This document shows positions 9,201 through 19,103 of a DNA stretch of 64,000 bases, in pieces. The translations under genes and the position numbers were made by a program. Each line of letters starts with the position of its first letter. Within the stretch, counting starts at the first letter, position 1. Source of the stretch: Shewanella electrodiphila (GTDB lineage Bacteria > Pseudomonadota > Gammaproteobacteria > Enterobacterales > Shewanellaceae); contig NZ_JAKIKU010000001.1 in the NCBI RefSeq assembly GCF_023283985.1, forward strand, positions 310,001-374,000, given 5' to 3'. The notes beneath the pieces are model-generated. The model worked only from the letters and a program-made list of their open reading frames with translations. It did not search any database and had not been told where the DNA came from.

Positions 9201-9581
9201 TTAACTGTCCTTATTAAATTGAAGATGATTAAGTCCATTTATTAATAACTGTGTTGATTGCAACTGACGCGAGAAATGATGCTGTTAGCTGATAAGTCCC
9301 TTTGTTAAGGAGCCTATTCGTTTCCTTATCAGTTTTTCTCTGCCAGTTTTTCTTTACTAGTGATTCATCTAGCAAAAGTTAAGCAGTAAAAGCCTATAAA
9401 TTCAATGATGCTTATATGAATTTTATATAGTTTGAAACAGAATATGAGATATCAAGCGCTAACAGACATTTAAAGAGGGGGCTCATCGAGAGAATATTGG
9501 GTTGAACCTTTGATATGGAGCGAAAGAGTTTTCGCTCCTATGGGCATTGTTAATAAAATAAATGTGGTGCTTAAAGAAGAG
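9201..9581. other. Intergenic region upstream of aqpZ
   Basis: No coding sequence is supported in this 381-base AT-rich stretch. It should hold the aqpZ promoter. Near its far end is a perfect 9-bp stem-loop (GGAGCGAAA / TTTCGCTCC at 9517-9538), which lacks a T run on either side. It lies 44 bases beyond the anmK stop and may be a 3' stabilising hairpin. Confidence 0.6.
9517..9538. other. Stem-loop downstream of anmK
   Basis: A perfect 9-bp stem around the loop GAGT lies just past the end of anmK. No T tract follows in either direction, so it is a weak candidate for intrinsic termination. Confidence 0.6.
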
Positions 9582-10706
9582 CTAGTTGGCTTGATAAAAA
9601 CTACCTAGCACCGCAAATCGACTTGCACCCGTCACTACAGGTAGGTTACCACTTAAACCATGGTGATTGCGCATCGCTAACCAAGCAAATGCAATACCTT
9701 CTACCCACTTTGGATCCATGCCGATTGCAGATGTGGTTGAAAGTGCAAGATTGGGTAATAGTAAGTTTAAACGTTGCATTAAGGTTTTATTTAACGCTCC
9801 ACCACCGCAAACAAATACACTGCCTGAGTCAGTTAAACGATTTATATCGTTAGCAATGCTATGGCAAGTTAAGTCCAATAACGTCGATTGAATATCAGCA
9901 AGACTTAAGTGAGAAAAATTGGCTTTTTGTTGTTCTAACCATGCTTGGTTAAATAGTTCTCTACCTGTGCTTTTAGGATAAGCCATAGCAAAGTATGGGT
10001 GTGACAACAAATGTTGTAGGAAATCATTATCAGTGGTGCCTGATGCGGCCCATTGGCCAGATTCATCAAATGGAAGTAGTTGCTCTTGTAGAATGAATGC
10101 ATCCATCAAGGTGTTTCCTGGACCTGTGTCAAAACCAATAACTTGGTCACTGTCGCCAGGCAGGTAAGTGATATTAGCAATACCACCAATATTTAGGATG
10201 ACTCTTGGATAGTTATTTCTAGCAAACATAGCTTGATGAAATGCTGGGACTAATGGGGCACCTTGTCCACCTAAAGCGAGATCTTTTCTGCGAAAATCCG
10301 CAATCACATTAATCCCTGTTTCAACAGCGATGGTTTCAGGGTCACCAATTTGGAGGGTAAAGCCATGTTCAAGATTTGGCATGTGCCTGATGGTTTGCCC
10401 ATGGCTACCGATTGCAATAATGTCTGTTTTATCAAGTGCTGTTTTGGCTAATAGCTCATTAACAGCCTGGGCAAACAAAAGTCCCATCGCTCTATCCATG
10501 CGCCCCATAATATTAATTTCATCAGTATTAGGAGTACATAAACGGTGTAGTTGTATTAAAAGGTGTTCAGGTATTTCAATACTATGACTGGCAATAAGGT
10601 GGCTTTTGTTATCTGAGAAGTCCACTAACACAGCATCGACACCATCCATACTGGTCCCTGACATTAAACCGATGAAATAGTGAGGTTGATGATGGGATAT
10701 TGTCAT
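9582..10706 (-). CDS. anmK: Anhydro-N-acetylmuramic acid kinase
   Basis: AnmK phosphorylates and opens 1,6-anhydroMurNAc released during cell-wall turnover, giving MurNAc-6-phosphate for recycling. The 374 residues match the family. The N-terminal ATP-binding signature [18 protein letters not shown] is at residues 13-30. The sugar-kinase motifs [30 protein letters not shown] and [10 protein letters not shown] follow. The M23 endopeptidase gene just upstream on the same strand also acts on peptidoglycan, although a 313-base gap separates them. Confidence 0.96.
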   Translation of the reverse strand: MTISHHQPHYFIGLMSGTSMDGVDAVLVDFSDNKSHLIASHSIEIPEHLLIQLHRLCTPNTDEINIMGRMDRAMGLLFAQAVNELLAKTALDKTDIIAIGSHGQTIRHMPNLEHGFTLQIGDPETIAVETGINVIADFRRKDLALGGQGAPLVPAFHQAMFARNNYPRVILNIGGIANITYLPGDSDQVIGFDTGPGNTLMDAFILQEQLLPFDESGQWAASGTTDNDFLQHLLSHPYFAMAYPKSTGRELFNQAWLEQQKANFSHLSLADIQSTLLDLTCHSIANDINRLTDSGSVFVCGGGALNKTLMQRLNLLLPNLALSTTSAIGMDPKWVEGIAFAWLAMRNHHGLSGNLPVVTGASRFAVLGSFYQAN

Positions 10707-10780
10707 AGTGAATAGCTCAAATTAAGGGAAAGTGGATAGTAAATGTTTTTTTGCTCAAGAGTCTAATAAGCTCAGTATTG

Positions 10781-10810
10781 AGTTTTATTGAGTTTTATTG
10801 AGTTTTATTG
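10781..10810. repeat. 10-bp tandem repeat upstream of anmK
   Basis: Three perfect consecutive copies of AGTTTTATTG are present, preceded by a partial copy. They sit about 75-105 bases upstream of the anmK start and could vary in number by slippage. Confidence 0.85.
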
Positions 10811-10986
10811 ATTTTGTCTAGTTCCGTATTACAGTGTACTTAACTGCCGTAAACCTAAATTGAACTGTACGGCAGGACTGTCTAATTATAACAGGTAAAC
10901 TGACATGCTCATTGCGGTTAACAGTAGCCGCTAACGCTGGTGAGTCTTAGTTGTAATAAATATAAGTGACTCCCACTCAATGCCCT

Positions 10987-11010
10987 AAATCAGCGCCCAA
11001 AATCAGCGCC
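10987..11010. repeat. Short tandem duplication beyond the M23 gene
   Basis: A unit close to AAATCAGCGCCCA occurs twice and is followed by a partial third AAATCAGC. It lies just beyond the stop codon of the endopeptidase gene. Confidence 0.75.
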
Positions 11011-11019
11011 CAAAATCAG

Positions 11020-12549
11020 CTATTCAAATGAGTTGTTTGTATTGGCGTAATGGCGCTGTTTATTTTGCTCGATTTTTGCCATAAGTTGTTTACTCAAAAC
11101 CGCAAATTGGCTCTTCTCTTTTTTATCAATCGGTTGAGATTTGGGTAATTTAATCGTTCTTGGATTACGGTGTACGCCATTCACAATGAACTCGTAATGC
11201 AAATGAGCGCCAGTGACTCGGCCTGTTTTGCCCAACGTTCCGATAATCTCGCCTTGTTTAACCGTGTCACCGCGTTTAACTTTGCGTTTGTTTAAATGTA
11301 AGTACTTAGTGGTGTAAGTGTCATTATGCTTAATGAAGACATAGTTACCATTGTATTTATTGTAGCTGGCTTCAACGACTTTACCCCGGCCTGCCGCTTT
11401 AATGGGTGTACCTATTGCGGCAACATAATCCACGCCTCTATGGGCTCTGACTTGTCCTGTTACAGGGTGTAAACGTCTAGGGTTAAAGCTTGAGCTGACA
11501 TATTTAAAATCAACTGGCGAGCGTAAAAAAGCTTTACGCATACTATTACCAGATTCTGAATAATATTCACCGTCGGTATAGCGCACTGCGGTATAGCGCT
11601 CGCCTTGATTATAAAATTCAGCAGCTAAGATGTTGCCCGTGCCAATGAATTGACCATCAACAAACTCTTCCTCAAACATTAATGAGAAATGGTCATCCTT
11701 GCGAATGTCTAATGCAAAATCGATGTCCCAGCCAAAGATATTAGCCAGTTGCATAATGTGGTTAGCAGATAAACCCGCTGTCGCTGCAGCATTCCAAAAA
11801 TTACTACTGATATTGGCGGTGATAAATTTGTTCTCTAAGGTGATGGTTTTTACATTCACTTTTTCTTCAAATTTATCTTCATTTTTACTGATTAACAGGG
11901 TTGAAATCTTGTCCATTTGATAACTGATTTGCGTTATTTCATCCTGGGCATCTTTTGTGACTATGATTTCTTCGCCTGGCATGATCTTAAGTAAGTTCTT
12001 TTTCGATTTTGGCAGACGCGTTATTTGATAAACATCTCGTGGGCTTAAGCCTGCACGATTGGCTAAGCCACCAAAAGTATCACCTTTAGACACTTTAAAT
12101 GACTTGTGTGACAGTAGGTCGGCTTCGCGGTAAGGCACAGCATTTTCAACATCGTCATTATGGGATAATAAGTTATTATCAGAAGTCGATAATGGATCTA
12201 AGTTAGCAATAGGGCTGCTATCTTTTGACGGTGCGAGAGATTGTTGTTTTTGCGTCGATTGACTCGACGGAAGACTATTTTCGTTCGGGGGCGTTGGTGT
12301 TCTAAAAGCTAAAGGCACCGAGTACTCGGATTGCTTGTTTCTTGAGCTGGTTTCAGCGTTTTCATCATCGTTATCTTGCTGTAAGCCAAGACGGTCAGAA
12401 ATATCGACAGTACCACCGGTAGTTTGCTTGGATGCTTTAGCGTCATCAGAGGGAAATAACACGATAATTACCGTGAAAATAACTAATAAACTCAGTGCTA
12501 TTTGATGCACTTTTGGCAGTAATTTGAATAAAGTGATTAGCTTTGCCAT
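11020..12549 (-). CDS. LysM/OapA-type M23 peptidoglycan endopeptidase
   Basis: The protein has 509 residues. An N-terminal membrane anchor at about 15-33 (QIALSLLVIFTVIIVLF) is followed by a serine/asparagine-rich linker. A LysM-like/OapA module lies at about 150-200 (FKVSKGDTFGGLANRAGLS). An M23 zinc peptidase domain lies at about 350-475, with zinc ligands in HRGVDY and HLHYEF. This matches MepM (YebA)-type enzymes that cut D-Ala-meso-DAP crosslinks to let the sacculus grow. It is divergent from tyrS and upstream of anmK, the E. coli-like yebA/anmK/tyrS neighbourhood in Shewanella. The symbol is left blank because several paralogues exist. Confidence 0.93.
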   Translation of the reverse strand: MAKLITLFKLLPKVHQIALSLLVIFTVIIVLFPSDDAKASKQTTGGTVDISDRLGLQQDNDDENAETSSRNKQSEYSVPLAFRTPTPPNENSLPSSQSTQKQQSLAPSKDSSPIANLDPLSTSDNNLLSHNDDVENAVPYREADLLSHKSFKVSKGDTFGGLANRAGLSPRDVYQITRLPKSKKNLLKIMPGEEIIVTKDAQDEITQISYQMDKISTLLISKNEDKFEEKVNVKTITLENKFITANISSNFWNAAATAGLSANHIMQLANIFGWDIDFALDIRKDDHFSLMFEEEFVDGQFIGTGNILAAEFYNQGERYTAVRYTDGEYYSESGNSMRKAFLRSPVDFKYVSSSFNPRRLHPVTGQVRAHRGVDYVAAIGTPIKAAGRGKVVEASYNKYNGNYVFIKHNDTYTTKYLHLNKRKVKRGDTVKQGEIIGTLGKTGRVTGAHLHYEFIVNGVHRNPRTIKLPKSQPIDKKEKSQFAVLSKQLMAKIEQNKQRHYANTNNSFE

Positions 12550-12674
12550 CGACCTATGTACCAGTTTCTCTTTTTCGTTGTAATCCCCTTAGTGTACACA
12601 CTTTCAATTAGCGTGGCTAACAAGTAATATAGGCCTCTTATTTTTTTATCAAAGCTGCAGGAGTAGGTGCCGAA

Positions 12675-13874
12675 ATGGCTGATTTAGACCAAGTGTTAGC
12701 AGAAATTAAACGTGGTACCGACGAGATATTACTCGAGTCAGATCTGCTAGAAAAACTTAAAGAGGGACGTCCTTTAAGAATCAAACTAGGTGCAGATCCA
12801 ACCGCTCCAGATATTCATTTAGGCCATACGGTCATTTTAAATAAGCTGCGTGCGTTTCAAGAGCTCGGTCACGAAGTGATTTTCTTGATTGGCGACTTCA
12901 CCGGTATGGTCGGCGATCCAAGTGGTAAAAATAGCACTCGTCCACCGTTAACACGCGAAGATGTACTTGCTAACGCTGAAACCTATAAAGAGCAGGTTTT
13001 TAAAATTCTAGACCCCGCTAAAACGCGCATCGAATTTAACTCAAGTTGGTTAGAGCCATTAGGCGCAGCTGGGATGATCCGTTTAGGTTCAAAGCAAACT
13101 GTTGCTCGTATGATGGAGCGTGATGATTTTAAAAAGCGTTATGCATCAGGGCAGGCGATTGCCATTCACGAATTCATGTACCCACTGTTACAAGGTTATG
13201 ATTCTGTAGCATTGAAAGCCGATGTAGAGTTAGGTGGAACGGATCAAAAGTTCAACTTGCTAATGGGCCGTGAGTTACAAAAAGCTGAAGGTCAAAAGCC
13301 GCAAACAGTGATCATGATGCCATTATTAGTTGGCTTAGATGGCGTTAAGAAGATGTCTAAGTCAGCTCATAACTATATTGGTGTGAGTGAGCCTGCTAAC
13401 GAAATGTTCGGTAAAATCATGTCTATTTCAGATGACCTAATGTGGAGCTACTTCGAGTTGCTTTCATTCCGTCCATTAGCTGAAATTGCCCAATTTAAAG
13501 AAGACATTGCTAACGGCCAAAACCCGCGTGATGTGAAAATTGCCCTGGCTAAAGAAATCATCGCAAGATTCCATGACCAAGAACAAGCTGAAGCAGCTCA
13601 TCAAGAATTCATTAATCGTTTCCAGAAAGGGGCGATGCCTGATGATATTGAAGAAATGGACATTGCAGCTGGTGAAGAAGGTATAGCGATTGCTAACTTG
13701 CTTAAAAGTGCAGGTTTAGTGGGCTCAACTTCAGATGGCATGCGTATGGTTAAGCAAGGCGCTGTGAAGATGGATGGTGAAAAACTAGCTGATACGCGTC
13801 AAGTGTTTGAAGCGGGTTTAACGGCTATTTTCCAAGTGGGTAAACGTAAGTTTGCTAAGATCACTTTGGTTTAA
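12675..13874 (+). CDS. tyrS: Tyrosyl-tRNA synthetase
   Basis: TyrS charges tRNA-Tyr. The 399-residue class I synthetase has the HIGH-like motif HLGHT near residue 48 and KMSKS ([11 protein letters not shown]) near residue 230. A C-terminal S4-type RNA-binding domain lies at about 335-399. The sequence GCAGGAG upstream gives a Shine-Dalgarno site before the ATG. The last five codons plus the stop are tandemly triplicated downstream (13860-13904). A strong terminator follows. Confidence 0.96.
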   Translation: MADLDQVLAEIKRGTDEILLESDLLEKLKEGRPLRIKLGADPTAPDIHLGHTVILNKLRAFQELGHEVIFLIGDFTGMVGDPSGKNSTRPPLTREDVLANAETYKEQVFKILDPAKTRIEFNSSWLEPLGAAGMIRLGSKQTVARMMERDDFKKRYASGQAIAIHEFMYPLLQGYDSVALKADVELGGTDQKFNLLMGRELQKAEGQKPQTVIMMPLLVGLDGVKKMSKSAHNYIGVSEPANEMFGKIMSISDDLMWSYFELLSFRPLAEIAQFKEDIANGQNPRDVKIALAKEIIARFHDQEQAEAAHQEFINRFQKGAMPDDIEEMDIAAGEEGIAIANLLKSAGLVGSTSDGMRMVKQGAVKMDGEKLADTRQVFEAGLTAIFQVGKRKFAKITLV

Positions 13875-13904
13875 ATCACTTTGGTCTAAATCACTTTGGT
13901 TTAA
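13860..13904. repeat. Triplicated 15-bp unit spanning the tyrS stop codon
   Basis: Three back-to-back copies of ATCACTTTGGTTTAA are present (the middle one has TCT in place of TTT). The first copy is the end of tyrS including its TAA. The other two carry further in-frame TAA codons. Confidence 0.92.
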
Positions 13905-13937
13905 ATCGCATCATTAAACATTGATTGCGGTTAAATA

Positions 13938-13965
13938 AAAACGACTCATTTGAGTCGTTTTTTTG
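13938..13965 (+). terminator. Rho-independent terminator after tyrS
   Basis: The stem AAACGACTC / GAGTCGTTT with loop ATTT is followed by a run of seven T residues. Confidence 0.9.
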
Positions 13966-14037
13966 TTTGGGTACTGCTTATTACTTATGCTACTTTTGGG
14001 AGGCTTGTCGAATAGTGCTGATAAGTCTTAGGTCTAT

Positions 14038-14523
14038 TTATTGAGTTTGCAGTTGATCCGACATGGTTTGGTAATCCATTAAATCGACTTGTTCAGTCAT
14101 TCTGTCGGTATTCATATCAAATTTTAGAGTGGTTACACCCGGTATGGCGATTTCAATAATTTTACCCGGTTTACCAAATTGCTCACCAGGCCCGCGAAGA
14201 TGATAGTTACCAATCATCACCACTAATGAACCTGTGTTAAACATGTGCTCAATATTGAACTTGTATTCGAGTACACCTTCATGGGCCCGCTCGAAAAAAT
14301 CAATAATATGCCTGCCACCTTTATAGGTGACATTGGCGGTTTTATCATAAAAAACACTATCACGGTTGTAAAAGCTTCTAAGCGCACGATAATCATGATC
14401 GGTTAGCGCTTGCATATACCGGACTGCCATTTGTTGCTCTTTAGGCATTTCACCCACAACAGCATGACTGGTTAAGCTATATAAACCACAAAAAATACCA
14501 CATAACAAACCAACAATTCGCAC
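14038..14523 (-). CDS. Secreted NTF2/SnoaL-like protein, unknown function
   Basis: The protein has 161 residues. A signal peptide (MRIVGLLCGIFCGLYSLTSHA) is followed by an NTF2-like fold of the SnoaL type: a helix with AVRYMQALTDHDYRALRSFY, then YKGGRHIIDFFERAH and several beta strands. These folds act as small enzymes, ligand pockets or dimerisation modules, so no reaction can be named. Its start codon directly abuts the stop of the TRIC gene, so the two are translationally linked. It is the last gene of the five-gene run that starts with mtnN. Confidence 0.78.
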   Translation of the reverse strand: MRIVGLLCGIFCGLYSLTSHAVVGEMPKEQQMAVRYMQALTDHDYRALRSFYNRDSVFYDKTANVTYKGGRHIIDFFERAHEGVLEYKFNIEHMFNTGSLVVMIGNYHLRGPGEQFGKPGKIIEIAIPGVTTLKFDMNTDRMTEQVDLMDYQTMSDQLQTQ

Positions 14524-15156
14524 TTAGGGCCTCTTACTTTTTAAATCAAATGCAGGCAACGACAAATGCCAACGTATTGCACTTAGGCGAATAATTAAGG
14601 TACTGAACATAGCAAAGAATAAGGCACTGGTCTTATCCATTCCTACTTCAATACTTAAGGTATAACAAATACCACCAACGATTGAGGCTGTTGCATAAAT
14701 TTCTGTACGCAACACCATAGGAACTTGGCGGCAGAGTAAATCACGAATAATACCGCCTCCAACACCCGTAATCAGTCCCATAATAACAGCTGACATACCA
14801 GATAACCCCATCATTAACGCTTTTTCTGCTCCGATGACTGTGAATAATGCTAGACCAAAAGCATCCGCAATGGGGAGAGTTAATTGGGGTAATTTGTGCG
14901 GTTTTCTGACCAATATAAAACAAGCCAACACGGTCGCTAGAATTACGATAACGTAATTAGGATCACTTATCCAAAATACCGGTGTCGCGCCAGTAAGGGC
15001 ATCACGAATACTGCCGCCGCCAATAGCGGTAACCGAAGCAAGCACGATGACGCCAAATGGGTCCATGCGGTGTTTCCCTGCAGCGATGGCGCCCGAAAGC
15101 GCAAATACAGCAGTACCGCAAAGGTCAAAAAAGTAAATCCATTCAAAATTAATCAT
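14524..15156 (-). CDS. TRIC family cation channel (UPF0126)
   Basis: The 210-residue integral membrane protein has about seven helices. It shows the duplicated glycine-rich signature of bacterial TRIC channels: [20 protein letters not shown] near residue 45 and [19 protein letters not shown] near residue 130. Related proteins form trimeric cation channels. The start overlaps the preceding DUF2721 gene by eight bases, and the next gene begins right after its stop. This indicates a tight operon. Confidence 0.92.
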   Translation of the reverse strand: MINFEWIYFFDLCGTAVFALSGAIAAGKHRMDPFGVIVLASVTAIGGGSIRDALTGATPVFWISDPNYVIVILATVLACFILVRKPHKLPQLTLPIADAFGLALFTVIGAEKALMMGLSGMSAVIMGLITGVGGGIIRDLLCRQVPMVLRTEIYATASIVGGICYTLSIEVGMDKTSALFFAMFSTLIIRLSAIRWHLSLPAFDLKSKRP

Positions 15157-15616
15157 CAGATGGCTCTTGGGTATGTGACTTGCTTTCGTTAAGTGTATTT
15201 TTACAATGCTGTTGGCAGCTTAATTCTTTGATATGAATGTTGAGCGCATCGACAGATATTCTAATTTCTATAACCGATAAAATAAGTGAATACAGTAAAA
15301 AGAGTAAGCTGAGACCGAAAACAATCGAGCCTGTATGGAAAAAGCCTAAATAGATAAATATCATGCTTACGACACAGATAGCGAAGCTGACAACACCCGC
15401 TTCTTGCATCCTTCTAATGATGCTAATTCGTTGTCTGAGATTTTTAATTTGTTCGTTATCGACAGGTTTTCCTGAAGCACTTAAGTTTCTAATTAACGCC
15501 GCTAACGAAAAAAAACGGTTGGTGTAGGCCAGTAACAATAATGAAATGGCAGGGAATAATAAACCGGGGGTTGTTAACGATATTTGGATGTTATCTAACA
15601 AGACGTTTTGCCTCAA
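15149..15616 (-). CDS. DUF2721 membrane protein
   Basis: The 155-residue protein has three predicted membrane segments ([55 protein letters not shown]). A short basic loop ([20 protein letters not shown]) lies between the first two. This arrangement fits DUF2721, a family of unknown function. It overlaps the TRIC gene by eight bases and lies 53 bases after the cbiB-like gene. Confidence 0.83.
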   Translation of the reverse strand: MRQNVLLDNIQISLTTPGLLFPAISLLLLAYTNRFFSLAALIRNLSASGKPVDNEQIKNLRQRISIIRRMQEAGVVSFAICVVSMIFIYLGFFHTGSIVFGLSLLFLLYSLILSVIEIRISVDALNIHIKELSCQQHCKNTLNESKSHTQEPSDD

Positions 15617-15669
15617 ATGGAACGGGATAAATCATTTAGCTAAATATAATAACGCTTTTATAAATAAAA

Positions 15670-16671
15670 TCACATTGCTTGTACCCATCTTAATCCAGTC
15701 CATAACATAGGAATGGCGATGGTAAAGGAAATCCAAAAAGTGACCGCCCATGAGGTTAAGCTAATGGCATTTTTGATATCACTGACCTCTGGCATTCTTG
15801 AAGGGTTGATTTTACTTACATCAACCCGCTGCTCTTGTTGGTTGAAGACAAACTTTTGCGGGCCGCCTAGTTCCACTTCTAAAATTCTACTGCCGATATA
15901 TAAACTTGAATAACCGTATATACCACCAGTATGACTAGGCTGGTTTATTAGTGACGAGATATTTTTAAAACCGCCTTGAAGCACTAAAGTGAGGTTCCAT
16001 AACATCGTTGGCACAGCATAAATAATTCGGTTGAAAAGATATATTGCTGCGCTAAAAAATCGGTACTGGGGGACATAGTTTGGCCAGCAATGCTCAAGTT
16101 GTTTAATGAGGTGCAGTAACAATACTAGTGGTGTGCCACCAATGGCATAAAATAATATAGTGGCGACGGTGCCATAGATTGGCGAAATAAGTAGTCTTTC
16201 TATGGTGGCTTTTGCAATACCGATTTCTGATAACGAACGGGTTTGTTGCGCAAACCAAGGCGCTAAGTCTGCTTTAGCTGTGGCCTTTTGACCATGTTCA
16301 AGTGCGCTAATGACATCTTTCGCCACGGGTTTAAATCCAGCGTCGCTGATGCAGAAATACAACAGAATACAATCGAAAAACCAAGGGTAAGCAGCTAAGG
16401 AAAGAATAAAGTAAATCGTAAACCAGATTGGTACCACTAACAACATACTTGCCAGCAGACCTGCTGTTACTTGCTGCTTAGGGCTACGTTGTGGGTGAAT
16501 GACTTTTTGGCTAAGTAAATTAGCCAACTGATGAAACAAAACAACCGGATGATACTTCCTAGAAATAGGCGCAACTCGTGAAATAAATAACGCCATAAAT
16601 AGCACCAAGCAACTTTGTAGTAAGTTGCCATCTATTCGAATTAACTCTTCGTAAAAGGTGCTATCAATCAA
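15670..16671 (-). CDS. CbiB/CobD-family membrane protein, divergent
   Basis: The 333-residue polytopic protein has the CbiB-type beginning (KYHPVVLFHQLANLLSQKV near residue 40), a DLAPWFAQQTRSLSEIGIA segment near 136 and a late GGIYGYSSLYIG motif near 248. CbiB makes adenosylcobinamide phosphate in cobalamin synthesis. Here the segment where CbiB normally carries an ENxxDG motif reads IERLLISPIYGTVATILF. The catalytic role is therefore doubtful. No other cobalamin genes are present in the window. The gene lies between mtnN and a DUF2721 gene. Confidence 0.75.
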   Translation of the reverse strand: MIDSTFYEELIRIDGNLLQSCLVLFMALFISRVAPISRKYHPVVLFHQLANLLSQKVIHPQRSPKQQVTAGLLASMLLVVPIWFTIYFILSLAAYPWFFDCILLYFCISDAGFKPVAKDVISALEHGQKATAKADLAPWFAQQTRSLSEIGIAKATIERLLISPIYGTVATILFYAIGGTPLVLLLHLIKQLEHCWPNYVPQYRFFSAAIYLFNRIIYAVPTMLWNLTLVLQGGFKNISSLINQPSHTGGIYGYSSLYIGSRILEVELGGPQKFVFNQQEQRVDVSKINPSRMPEVSDIKNAISLTSWAVTFWISFTIAIPMLWTGLRWVQAM

Positions 16672-16755
16672 TTTAGTGTGACCATCCCATTGTTTTTACT
16701 GCACTGTGCATTTTGTTTTGAGCAAAATAATGCGTTTAATCAGCCGATAACCGGA

Positions 16756-17448
16756 TTATAGCTGTTTTAATAACGCAATGACCATAAGTGCAGAATAGTG
16801 ACCTGCTTTAACAATGTAAGTATCAAAGTCGACTGCAGAGTCATTGTTGGCATTATCTGAAAGCGATCGGATAACCACAAAAGGAACTTCAAACTGGTGA
16901 CATACTTGCGCAATTGCAGCAGCTTCCATTTCACAGGCCGCCATTGTAGGGAAGTTGTTCAACATGATTTTTGTACGCTCAGGATCGCAAATGAAGCTAT
17001 CACCAGTAGCAATTAACCCTTCAATCACCTGTGCTTCACCTAAAGATGAAATCGCAGCTTTTGCAGCTTCAACTAGTTTTGCATCAGGGATGAAAGCAGC
17101 TGGCTGAGAAGCCATTTGACCGATTTCGTAACCAAAAGCGGTAACGTCGACATCGTGGTGACGTACTTCTGATGAAATCACAATGTCACCGATACTTAAG
17201 CTATCAACAAATCCGCCAGCTGAGCCAGTATTGATAACAGCGTTAACATTGAAGTTATTGATAACTAGCGTTGTTGCAATACTTGCAGCGACTTTACCAA
17301 TGCCAGAACGTGTCACTACAACATCTTGACCTGATAATTGACCTTCAACAAATTCAATACCTGCAACGGTTGAATGTACAGGGTTAGTCATTGTTTCAAT
17401 TAAGTGAGCAACTTCAGGTTCCATTGCACCGATGATAGCGATTTTCAT
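16756..17448 (-). CDS. mtnN: 5'-methylthioadenosine/S-adenosylhomocysteine nucleosidase
   Basis: MtnN hydrolyses methylthioadenosine and S-adenosylhomocysteine, clearing by-products of polyamine synthesis, methylation and radical-SAM chemistry. The mature start at 17448 ([13 protein letters not shown], 230 residues) fits the family better than an upstream in-frame start at 17475. The visible motifs are GAMEPE with its catalytic glutamate near residue 12, TGSAGGF near residue 78 and [12 protein letters not shown] with the substrate-binding glutamates near residue 172. The RSLSDNAN segment near residue 193 carries the catalytic aspartate. It heads the five-gene minus-strand run. Confidence 0.96.
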   Translation of the reverse strand: MKIAIIGAMEPEVAHLIETMTNPVHSTVAGIEFVEGQLSGQDVVVTRSGIGKVAASIATTLVINNFNVNAVINTGSAGGFVDSLSIGDIVISSEVRHHDVDVTAFGYEIGQMASQPAAFIPDAKLVEAAKAAISSLGEAQVIEGLIATGDSFICDPERTKIMLNNFPTMAACEMEAAAIAQVCHQFEVPFVVIRSLSDNANNDSAVDFDTYIVKAGHYSALMVIALLKQL

Positions 17449-17620
17449 AAACTGATTCTCATTTTTGTAAGCCAATTAGTTAATTATTGGCATTAATATA
17501 GCGAAGTAGAGCTGTTTGAATAACGCCTAGCTGGCAAACAGACACTTAGCGGTAAATATGGCGGCTAATATAGCATAGATGGGGAAAGTAGAACTGGGAG
17601 CGATATAAATTTTATCGATA

Positions 17621-17648
17621 AAAAAAGCGCATTTTTCAATGCGCTTTT
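17621..17648 (-). terminator. Rho-independent terminator after gltBD
   Basis: On the minus strand an 11-bp stem (AAAAGCGCATT / AATGCGCTTTT) is followed by T residues. It lies 38 bases beyond the gltD stop. Confidence 0.9.
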
Positions 17649-17685
17649 ATGACTTATTTAATAGCCTAAACCTATTCAGCTGAAG

Positions 17686-19098
<1,413 letters not shown>

Positions 19099-19103
19099 TT
19101 AAA

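Larger units (their letters stand above)
10707..11019. other. Intergenic region between anmK and the M23 endopeptidase gene
   Basis: No gene is visible in these 313 bases. The stretch holds a 10-bp tandem repeat (10781-10810), an inverted repeat CTGCCGTA / TACGGCAG (10844-10851 and 10868-10875, 16-base loop) and a short duplicated segment near the end of the endopeptidase gene (10987-11010). Confidence 0.6.
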
